A stretch of 64,000 nucleotides of DNA, taken from assembly GCF_024159265.1 (NCBI RefSeq), contig NZ_JAMYWY010000001.1:5828001-5892000 (forward strand), given 5' to 3'. Below the pieces are notes generated by a model. The model was given only the letters and a program-made list of their open reading frames with translations. It had not been told where the DNA came from and searched no databases. Of this stretch, positions 57,394-64,000 are shown one piece after another. This stretch comes from Paenibacillus sp. 1781tsa1. Lineage in GTDB: Bacteria; Bacillota; Bacilli; Paenibacillales; Paenibacillaceae. Position numbers and translations under genes: made by a program. Within the stretch, counting starts at the first letter, position 1. Each line of letters begins with the position of its first letter.

Positions 57394-58395
57394 TTAAAAG
57401 GTAACAATGACTTTGCCCTGGGAGTGACCCTTTGATACTTTGATCAATGCCTTTTCAATGTCTTCAAACGTATACGTAGAATCGATCGAAGGTTTAATGT
57501 CTTCTTTTTCTACAAGAGCTGTGATTTCTTGCAATTGAATCCCACTGGAGTGCACAAATAAAAAACGATATTCATTTTGGTTCTTACGCGCTAACGAATC
57601 CAGGCGTGCACCTACAAGACCAAACAATGCTCTTTTCCACAACGGGAATTGACTGTCCACTGCAAAGCGATAATTGGGTCCTGCCTTCAAAGATACTAAT
57701 TTCCCCTGTGGTTTCAAAATGCTCAGTTCAGCTTTGATCTCGTCCACACCCAAAGTGTCAATGACATAATCGATATCGGACAGGATGTCAGCATAATGTT
57801 GGGTTTTATAATCAATGAATTGATCTGCTCCAATAGATAGTGCACGTGCTCTGCCTCTTTCGCTTCCACTTGTAATCACTGTTAGCCCCATGGACTTGGC
57901 AATCGGGATAGCCATCGCACCGAAACCACCAGTTCCTCCGGGTATAAACAGTTTCTTATTCGGTTCAGCTCGAAGTACATCATGCAATGCTTGATACGCC
58001 GTCAAGGCTGTAAGAGGTACCGCAGCAGCTTCGATAAAAGACAGATTTTCAGGCATAACGGATAAAGCATCCTCATGTACAGCTGCATATTCAGCAAAAG
58101 CACCGATTTTATTCAGAGGCAATCTTGCATAGACCGAATCCCCCGCCTTAAATTTCAAAACATCATCACCGACAGCTTCAATGACACCAGATAGTTCATT
58201 CCCTAAAGTTAGAGGTAACGAATAGTCGGCAATTATCCGAACACTGCCATTCATATTCAAGATATCCAGCGGATTTACACCCGCAGCTTTTACTCTGACA
58301 AGAACCTCATGGCTATGGATCTGCGGTATCTCAACATCGTTGATTTCCACTTGGATTATTTTGGAGTATTTCTTAATCTGAGCTGCTCTCATCAT
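57394..58395 (-). CDS. Zinc-free MDR-family (quinone-oxidoreductase-like) NADPH reductase
   Basis: The 333-residue enzyme has the GroES-like start (VLVRVKAAGVNPLDILN), no zinc-binding cysteines, and the cofactor site IPGGTGGFGAMAIPIA, then DYVIDTLGV. Such proteins reduce quinones or enones and remove toxic carbonyls. It lies between ene-reductase and TetR genes. Two ATGs in a row (58395 and 58392) make the exact start uncertain; AAGGAAG precedes both. Confidence 0.85.
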   Translation of the reverse strand: MMRAAQIKKYSKIIQVEINDVEIPQIHSHEVLVRVKAAGVNPLDILNMNGSVRIIADYSLPLTLGNELSGVIEAVGDDVLKFKAGDSVYARLPLNKIGAFAEYAAVHEDALSVMPENLSFIEAAAVPLTALTAYQALHDVLRAEPNKKLFIPGGTGGFGAMAIPIAKSMGLTVITSGSERGRARALSIGADQFIDYKTQHYADILSDIDYVIDTLGVDEIKAELSILKPQGKLVSLKAGPNYRFAVDSQFPLWKRALFGLVGARLDSLARKNQNEYRFLFVHSSGIQLQEITALVEKEDIKPSIDSTYTFEDIEKALIKVSKGHSQGKVIVTF

Positions 58396-58427
58396 TTATC
58401 CACTTCCTTTGCTTATAGACTAGGAAC

Positions 58428-58456
58428 ATGGCGCACAATGTTCAGTTGTACGCCAT
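58428..58456. terminator. Hairpin between ene-reductase and QOR-like genes
   Basis: ATGGCG.ACAA pairs with TTGT.CGCCAT around a loop of eight bases. There is no clear T run, so it may be a processing or attenuation structure and not a full terminator. Confidence 0.4.
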
Positions 58457-58471
58457 GCTCCATACTTTGTG

Positions 58472-59557
58472 CTAGTGTAGCCCCTCTTGTGACTTTAATT
58501 CTTCCAACGTAGGATAATCTGTGTAGCCCTTACTTCCCAATCCAAAGAATGTTGTCGGATCTGCTTCATTCAGTGGCGCACCTTGTTGAAGTCGTTCCAC
58601 CAAATCTGGATTAGCTAAAGACCATACACCTACAGGTACCACATCAGCGAGACCACGATCTAAATCGACACTGAGATCCTCCAAAGTTCTTCCGGCCCGG
58701 TTAACCAATAGTGGATTTTTCCAGATCGAACGAATGTCGTGGAGTAGGTTCTCATCTCCAAGATGCATAACATGGAGGTAAGCCAAATCCAATTGAGCTA
58801 ACTCTTTTACAAGGTAGCGATACAGATCAGGACCTTGTTCGCCATCTTGAATTCCACCCAGCGGTGTCCCTGGCGAGATACGGAAGCCTGTTCGTTCTGC
58901 CCCTATTTCCTCCACGATGGCTTTGGTTACTTCAATCGCAAAGCGAGTACGATTTTCAATAGATCCGCCATAATCATCTGTCCTTGTATTTGAATTCTCT
59001 CCTAAAAATTGATTGATCAAGTATCCGTTAGCCCCATGAATCTCAACGCCATCCGCCCCTGCTTCGATCGCTGCGGCGGCTGCTTTTCGGAAATCGGCGA
59101 TGGTCGTTTGAATATCCTCCTGACTCAATTCCCGGGGAACGGGGATATCCTGCATTCCTGTCACCGTGAACATTTCTACGCCCGGTGCGATGGCAGACGG
59201 AGCAACAGGTTGACGATGATGCGGGGTATTGTCCGGATGTGACATGCGACCCGCATGCATTAATTGGATGTATACATATCCGCCAGCTTCATGCACGGCA
59301 TCCGTTACCTTTTTCCATCCATCAATATGCTTGTCGGTATAGATACCAGGTGACCATAAGTAACCCTGTCCATCATCAGATGGTTGTGTACCCTCCGTAA
59401 TCAGGAGTCCTATGGTCGCACGTTGAGCATAATAAAGTGCAGCCAACTCTCCAGGTGTACCATCTTCTTGCGCCCGACTGCGTGTCATGGGTGCCATCGC
59501 TAGTCGATGAGGCAATTCCATGTTGCCAATCTTTGTTTTACTCCATATCTTTTCCAA
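58472..59557 (-). CDS. Old-yellow-enzyme ene-reductase
   Basis: The 361-residue flavoprotein has MAPMTRSRA, the active-site pair in VEIHGANGYLINQFL (His, Asn) and DDYGGSIENR. OYE enzymes use NADPH and FMN to reduce activated C=C bonds of electrophiles, nitro compounds and maleimides. TTG start after AGAGGAG. It stands upstream of the QOR-like gene and is probably induced along with it by reactive electrophiles. Confidence 0.92.
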   Translation of the reverse strand: MEKIWSKTKIGNMELPHRLAMAPMTRSRAQEDGTPGELAALYYAQRATIGLLITEGTQPSDDGQGYLWSPGIYTDKHIDGWKKVTDAVHEAGGYVYIQLMHAGRMSHPDNTPHHRQPVAPSAIAPGVEMFTVTGMQDIPVPRELSQEDIQTTIADFRKAAAAAIEAGADGVEIHGANGYLINQFLGENSNTRTDDYGGSIENRTRFAIEVTKAIVEEIGAERTGFRISPGTPLGGIQDGEQGPDLYRYLVKELAQLDLAYLHVMHLGDENLLHDIRSIWKNPLLVNRAGRTLEDLSVDLDRGLADVVPVGVWSLANPDLVERLQQGAPLNEADPTTFFGLGSKGYTDYPTLEELKSQEGLH

Positions 59558-59620
59558 TGGGATGTACTCCTCTTCTTATTTGAAATTTGGTAAAAAGATG
59601 TATTCGTGGATGCTTCTGAA

Positions 59621-60382
59621 TTAACCTAGTTCTGAAATCACCGGGTAGATTGCACCTGTCAGTTGGAAATCATAGTTCTGGTCTACAATCCCTACAACCA
59701 CATCGTTGCGATCATACAGATCTAGCATGAAGCCCGCCATTTCTTTAGCTGTATGGTATTTGGACATATTGGTTTTGTAATCAAATCCTTCAGCATCGAT
59801 TGATTTCTGTACAAACTCTGTTTCCGTGATCGCTGGTGCAAGCACCTTCGCTTTCAGTTTTGCACCTTTCAGTTCCAGTTCTTTGGCAAGTCCTTCGGTG
59901 AAGGCACTAACGTAGTATTTTGATGCTGAATAAGCAACACTGCCTACAGCAATGGCATATCCAAGTGCGGAGGAGACGTTAATCAATTGAGTACCCTCGA
60001 CATTCGCATAATCTCGCACATACAGTGTAGATAGAACGGTCAAGGATTCAATGTTTACACGCAGCATCGTCTCCACTTTATCCAAATTCTGATCAGCAAT
60101 GAATGAGCTTTCTCCAAGTCCTGCATTGTTGATCCAAGTCTCAATTTCATATTCCTTCAAATCGTTATATAGCGTGTACGCCTCTGCGGTAACAGACAGG
60201 TCGCTTGTATGAACGATAACATTTACTTTAGGGTCGATACCCTGAATAGTCGATTTAAGCTCTTCCAACTTATCCAATCTTCTAGCTACCAAAATCAAGT
60301 TTTTGCCACGTGCTGCAAATGCCAATGCCGTTTCATAGCCAATTCCCGAACTTGCTCCTGTAATCACTGTGTATTTCATCAT
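59621..60382 (-). CDS. SDR-family oxidoreductase 2
   Basis: The 253-residue enzyme has TGASSGIG, INNAG, a serine motif (INVSSALG) and YSASKYYV. It heads the redox cluster on the minus strand, 60 bases after the second palindrome (60427-60440). General role: carbonyl reduction with NADPH; the exact substrate is unknown. The two N-terminal ATGs are adjacent; I use the first. Confidence 0.85.
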   Translation of the reverse strand: MMKYTVITGASSGIGYETALAFAARGKNLILVARRLDKLEELKSTIQGIDPKVNVIVHTSDLSVTAEAYTLYNDLKEYEIETWINNAGLGESSFIADQNLDKVETMLRVNIESLTVLSTLYVRDYANVEGTQLINVSSALGYAIAVGSVAYSASKYYVSAFTEGLAKELELKGAKLKAKVLAPAITETEFVQKSIDAEGFDYKTNMSKYHTAKEMAGFMLDLYDRNDVVVGIVDQNYDFQLTGAIYPVISELG

Positions 60383-60426
60383 ATTCTCTCCCTCATATTC
60401 TTTAGATTAGTGTAATTCCAGTTTTG

Positions 60427-60440
60427 AGAATGATCGTTCT
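60427..60440. promoter_or_regulatory. Likely TetR operator, site 2
   Basis: AGAATGATCGTTCT fits the AGAATG..C.TTCT pattern of site 1, one base off a perfect palindrome. It lies 45 bases before the first gene of the redox cluster. Confidence 0.6.
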
Positions 60441-60565
60441 ATATTGTGCAGAAAAAAACAGTTAGATCTAACTTGCTGTTAGCATATCATTTCTAGAACG
60501 AACAGTAAAGAATTAATTTTATATAGATAAGATACTTGGAACAAACTTAAATAAGAATAGAAAAA

Positions 60566-60608
60566 GACTGGAAATTGGATTGCATCAATCTTCAATCCGT
60601 ATCCAGCC
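60566..60608 (-). terminator. Terminator of the RNA methyltransferase gene
   Basis: CTGGA and ATTGGATTG pair with CAATCC and TCCAG around a loop. On the minus strand the structure is followed by CTTTTTCT. It is about 40 bases after the stop codon. Confidence 0.65.
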
Positions 60609-60648
60609 TTTTGTACGTTTAGTTCAGCAAGATTATTTGTTTTACTAC

Positions 60649-61467
60649 CTACACCATCCGCTGTCTCATCGCCTCAAACAACAGAATCGTTGCCGCCATA
60701 GCCGCATTAAGCGACTCAGCCTGTCCCTGCATCGGGATCGTAATCGCATCATCCACCAAACGTGCCGTAGCATCCGAGATACCTTTGCCTTCGTTGCCAA
60801 TCACAAGCCATACCGACTGCGTAAAGTCATAACTGTAGCATGAATGCTCTGCCTGCAAAGAAGTACTTACCAGCTTCACACCCGCAGCCTTCGCTTCGGG
60901 AAGCAAAGATTCCAACTGGCCCTCCACGATGGGCAAATGAAACAATGACCCCATCGTCGAACGAATCGTCTTCGGGTTATACACATCAGCACAGCCCGCA
61001 CCAAGTACGACCCCCGCCGCTCCAGCTGCATCTGCACTACGGATGATCGTCCCCACATTTCCTGGGTCCTGCACTCCATCCAACACCACGACAAGCCCGC
61101 GCGCTCCGCCAATGAGGCTTTCTAGTGGCTCACTGCCTTTACGCACAATTGCAAATACAGGCTGCGGTGTCATCGTATCCGTACATTTGGCGATAACCGC
61201 AGGAGATACACTGACCCACTCCACACGCTGTAGCGGGTTCTCAAGCCCGGCCAGTTCGCTAGGTACGCCTTGCTCTCCGTCGTACACAATACACTCCAGA
61301 TCTGCTCCGGCGCGCAATGCTTCCTGTACCAGATGAATACCCTCAATGATATATTTATGTTGACGGGTACGATGCTTTTTCTCCAGCAGCTGTGCCCATT
61401 CTTTTACACGTGTATTTTGCGGTGATACAATATCCATCTTTCCATCCTTCCCATCTGCATCCATCAC
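60649..61467 (-). CDS. TrmH/SpoU-family RNA 2'-O-methyltransferase (RlmB/YsgA-like)
   Basis: The 272-residue SPOUT enzyme has an N-terminal L30e-like substrate domain (VKEWAQLLEKKHRTRQHKYI) and a knotted catalytic domain with VLDGVQDPGNVGTIIRSADAAG, LVIGNEGKGIS and IPMQGQAESLNAAMAATILL. It methylates a ribose in rRNA or tRNA; the exact site is unknown. It overlaps the end of the potassium-regulator gene by four bases; an internal ATG at 61437 with AAGGA before it is another possible start. Confidence 0.88.
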   Translation of the reverse strand: MMDADGKDGKMDIVSPQNTRVKEWAQLLEKKHRTRQHKYIIEGIHLVQEALRAGADLECIVYDGEQGVPSELAGLENPLQRVEWVSVSPAVIAKCTDTMTPQPVFAIVRKGSEPLESLIGGARGLVVVLDGVQDPGNVGTIIRSADAAGAAGVVLGAGCADVYNPKTIRSTMGSLFHLPIVEGQLESLLPEAKAAGVKLVSTSLQAEHSCYSYDFTQSVWLVIGNEGKGISDATARLVDDAITIPMQGQAESLNAAMAATILLFEAMRQRMV

Positions 61468-62126
61468 TTCGGATATGCAAGCTCCATTTTCGTCAAATGA
61501 TCCTTGTGACCCACAATGACCAGCACATCACCAGCTTCAATCCGGTCCTCCGCGTACGGCGAGATGTTCATCGAGTTCCCACTACGAATCGCCATGACGT
61601 TGCATCCAAAACGTGCACGGATGTTTAATTCCATCAGGTTTTTACCGATCATTTGCTCGGAAGCTCTCATCTCCAGAATGCTGTAATCCTCAGATAACTC
61701 AATGTAATCCAGTATGTTAGGCGAGGTCAGATGATGGGCTACGCGTAATCCCATATCCCGCTCAGGATAGATCACCTTGTCTGCTCCAATCTTCTGCAGC
61801 ACCTTACCATGAAGCTCATTTTGAGCTTTTACGATTAGCACCGGTACACCCATATCTTTCAATATCAAGGTTGTCAGAATACTCGCCTGTATATCTTCAC
61901 CAATTGCCACAACGACAACATCGAAATTTCGTATGCCCAGCGCACGCAGCGCTTCTTCATCTGTTGAATCTGCCGATACCGCATGAGTCACCACATTGGA
62001 CATTTCCTGTGTCCGCTGCTCGTCCGCATCAATTGCCAGCACGTCGAATCCCATACCGCTCAGTGCATTGGCAACACTTGATCCGAACCGTCCCATGCCA
62101 ATTACGGCATACTGTTTCTTGGCCAT
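61464..62126 (-). CDS. ktrC: KtrA/KtrC-type RCK regulator of K+ uptake
   Basis: The 220-residue protein has an RCK_N Rossmann domain (AVIGMGRFGSSVANALSGMG, ADSTDEEALRALGI) and an RCK_C domain (LIVKAQNELHGKVLQ, AGDVLVIVGHK). It forms the cytosolic ring that gates a KtrB/D channel in response to nucleotides. The length is exactly that of KtrC. The ATG at 62126 with GGGAGG upstream is chosen; the frame reaches further without a family match. It shares a four-base overlap with the RNA methyltransferase gene. Confidence 0.85.
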   Translation of the reverse strand: MAKKQYAVIGMGRFGSSVANALSGMGFDVLAIDADEQRTQEMSNVVTHAVSADSTDEEALRALGIRNFDVVVVAIGEDIQASILTTLILKDMGVPVLIVKAQNELHGKVLQKIGADKVIYPERDMGLRVAHHLTSPNILDYIELSEDYSILEMRASEQMIGKNLMELNIRARFGCNVMAIRSGNSMNISPYAEDRIEAGDVLVIVGHKDHLTKMELAYPK

Positions 62127-62293
62127 TAGGGTCTTAACCTCCCGCTGCACTTCAGCATGACGCATCATTACGGATACCCATGCTAACGTAAATAATCCTT
62201 CGTAGTATACCACAAAGCCCGATAAACTTGAATGCGCTCGCGCTTCCCAGGGAACAGTATAAGAGCAGCCGAATATACGAGGAGGGAATTGCG

Positions 62294-62527
62294 ATGCCCA
62301 TTACATTAAGCCTGCGTGAAGCGATTGTTCATAAAGTTCATGACAAGAGTGATGATCAGCTCCGGGAGATGATTGAAGGTTCAGTAGATGGACCGGAAGC
62401 TGCTTTACCTGGACTTGGCGCCATTTTCGAGATGATCTGGAAGAACACAGAACCTGCCAAGCAGGAAGAACTCATTCAAATCGCGCAGGAGCATCTGCAC
62501 ACCATTCCCGTTCAACCGCTTCGCTAA
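62294..62527 (+). CDS. sspI: Small acid-soluble spore protein SspI
   Basis: The 77-residue protein begins MPITLSLREAIVHKVHDKSDD and has ALPGLGAIFEMIWKN, which matches SspI of spore formers. It is packed into spores, and expression is normally by sigma-G in the forespore. GAGGAGGG lies before the ATG at 62294. It is a firm sign that the host sporulates. Confidence 0.9.
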   Translation: MPITLSLREAIVHKVHDKSDDQLREMIEGSVDGPEAALPGLGAIFEMIWKNTEPAKQEELIQIAQEHLHTIPVQPLR

Positions 62528-62639
62528 TCGAAGCATTGAAGGGCAAGGTAACCATCACACCGTTTGTTCTGTCTGCAAAAGAAAGCTTTCCCTTATTCGG
62601 CTGGATCATACCCGCCTCCAAGTAAGGTGTATAGCAAGA

Positions 62640-62667
62640 GATCCCTCCGCCAATCGGCGGAGGGATC
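62640..62667. terminator. Bidirectional terminator between sspI and prfC
   Basis: A perfect GC-rich stem, GATCCCTCCGCC/GGCGGAGGGATC with loop AATC, is followed by TTATTTT. It stands between the convergent genes. Confidence 0.8.
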
Positions 62668-62758
62668 TTATTTTGTTCAAGCTTTACCTCATGATAGCAG
62701 CTTGTTACATCCAACCAACCCTTCAATGATTAGCTGGATTACGTCTGTCTGCTTGCAC

Positions 62759-64000
62759 TTAAGGTGCAGTCTCCAAGAACTTGGCTGTAGGATTTTTATC
62801 CATAGCCGTTCTCATGGCGTACTCATTTTCGAAGAGTACTACATAATTGCCTTTTTTATCTTTCACAAGCGCAGAGTTAATCCGGAATTTGCTTGCGTCT
62901 AGATTCTCGTCCACGATCCAGCGAGCGAACTGATAAGGCATGCGCTGCAATTGCACGTCTACCCCATACTCGCCTTTCATCCGGTATTCAAATACCTCGA
63001 ACTGCAGTTGACCAATTACGCCGAGAATCGTCTCGTCGAAACTTGCCGTCTGGAACACCTGAATGGTTCCTTCTTCGGTCAACTGGTCAATTCCTTTTTG
63101 GTACTGTTTATGTTTCAATGCATTTTTAACAGTAACTTTAGCGAAAATCTCTGGCGAGAACGTTGGCAACTCCTCAAAGACAACCTCGCTGCCTTGGCTC
63201 AATGAATCGCCAATCCGGAAGATACCTGGATCGAACAAACCGATAATATCGCCTGCATATGCCTCTTCGACAATATCCCGGTCTTGTGCCAGGAATTGCT
63301 GTGGCTGTGACAGCTTGATCTCTTTACCTACACGGGTATGCTTCACACTCATTCCACGTTGGAACTTGCCTGATACAATACGCAGGAACGCAATACGATC
63401 CCGATGTGCCGGGTTCATGTTCGCTTGAATCTTGAATACATACCCGCTGAATTTCTCATTCGTTGGCTGGATTTCACCTGCCGTACTGCGACGTGGTTCA
63501 GGCTTCGGTGCCAGTTCCAGGAAGTTCTCCAGGAAGGTCTGCACACCAAAATTGTTAATCGCACTACCGAAGAAAATAGGCGTCAATTCGCCGCGTTGAA
63601 CTTTCTCCATATCAAAAGGATCTCCCGCAACGTCCAAAAGCTCCAGATCCTGAATTAACTGATCATGCAGATATTCTCCTGCCATCTCACGGATAATTGG
63701 ATCTGTATAACCGTTTACTTTCTGAACTTTAATTATCGAGTGATCGTCCCCTTGGAACAACTCCACCTGATTTTTCATCCGGTCATATACACCGCATAGT
63801 TCGCGACCTGTACCAATAGGCCAGTTCATTGGAACTGAACGAATACCCAGTACATTTTCAAGTTCTTCCATCAGATCAAATGGGCTTTTACCCTCACGAT
63901 CGAGTTTGTTGATAAACGTAAAGATTGGAATCCCACGCTTCGCACATACCTGGAACAACTTAATCGTCTGTGCCTCGACACCCTTCGCTACGTCAATCAA
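62759..64000 (-). CDS. prfC: Peptide chain release factor 3 (PrfC), partial at the window edge
   Basis: The visible 413 residues are the C-terminal four fifths of RF3, a GTPase that recycles RF1/RF2 after termination. The G4 motif NKLDRE is near the cut end. After it come the inserted helical region and domain II (FSGYVFKIQANM, HRDRIAFLRIVSGKF), then the RF3-type C-terminal domain (VIGQLQFEVFEYRMKGEYGVDVQLQ). It continues beyond base 64000. Terminated by the hairpin at 62640. Confidence 0.92.
   Translation of the reverse strand: MIDVAKGVEAQTIKLFQVCAKRGIPIFTFINKLDREGKSPFDLMEELENVLGIRSVPMNWPIGTGRELCGVYDRMKNQVELFQGDDHSIIKVQKVNGYTDPIIREMAGEYLHDQLIQDLELLDVAGDPFDMEKVQRGELTPIFFGSAINNFGVQTFLENFLELAPKPEPRRSTAGEIQPTNEKFSGYVFKIQANMNPAHRDRIAFLRIVSGKFQRGMSVKHTRVGKEIKLSQPQQFLAQDRDIVEEAYAGDIIGLFDPGIFRIGDSLSQGSEVVFEELPTFSPEIFAKVTVKNALKHKQYQKGIDQLTEEGTIQVFQTASFDETILGVIGQLQFEVFEYRMKGEYGVDVQLQRMPYQFARWIVDENLDASKFRINSALVKDKKGNYVVLFENEYAMRTAMDKNPTAKFLETAP

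Noticed and set aside
62472..62726. 84-residue minus-strand open frame between sspI and prfC
   Set aside because: It covers the sspI end and the terminator hairpin and resembles no protein.
1..64000. rRNA or tRNA genes
   Set aside because: No cloverleaf-like or rRNA-like sequence was recognised on reading both strands. A tRNAscan run would settle this.

Overview
The window looks like a chromosomal segment of a Paenibacillus-type spore-forming Firmicute. The evidence is a small acid-soluble spore protein (SspI), S-layer-homology and stalk-domain secreted proteins, AGGAGG-type ribosome binding sites, frequent TTG/GTG starts, and ordinary housekeeping genes on the right (release factor 3, TrmH-type RNA methyltransferase, KtrA/KtrC-type potassium regulator).

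Region 1 (1-12.5 kb): the end of an IS3-family element, an immunity candidate, and a long Rhs/YD-repeat toxin with a deaminase-like tail. A one-base insertion splits this toxin from its WXG-like N-terminus. Behind it is an operon of four secreted proteins (SLH protein, small exported protein, stalk-domain protein, 1111-residue exported protein) closed by a clear terminator.

Region 2 (12.7-21.1 kb): an array of decayed or orphan toxin-immunity cassettes. The typical cassette has a scrap of the 3' end of the Rhs core, a toxin tail (often broken), an immunity gene and a conserved intergenic block of up to about 200 bp with a terminator hairpin. It is interrupted by an IS110-family element and a small recombinase / XRE repressor / Rep module that has three matching operators.

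Region 3 (21.1-46.7 kb): one long co-directional locus read right to left. It begins with a degenerate-GGDEF membrane protein and Tad-pilus-like genes: CpaE-like, CpaB-like SAF, two TadZ/MinD-like proteins, CpaF ATPase, a TadB/TadC-like membrane protein, three pilin-like proteins and two further exported proteins. It runs directly into type VII secretion genes: EssC ATPase, WXG100, VWA protein, YukD/EsaB, kinase-like membrane protein, a possible chaperone and two more WXG100-type proteins. It ends with an intact 1623-residue WXG/PT-TG/Rhs toxin and a CdiI-like immunity gene. EsaA, EssA and canonical EssB were not found. My working model is a hybrid export machine in which Tad-like parts stand beside or replace the usual type VII membrane parts, with the Rhs toxins as cargo.

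Region 4 (47-64 kb): ordinary chromosome. It has a Gfo/Idh/MocA oxidoreductase with a divergent AraC regulator, an ECF sigma/anti-sigma pair, a cell-envelope group (PAP2, DedA, VanRS-like two-component system, two paralogous phospholipid-methyltransferase-like proteins), a TetR-controlled redox/detoxification cluster with two matching palindromes, then KtrC, TrmH, SspI and RF3. No rRNA, tRNA or CRISPR array was recognised.
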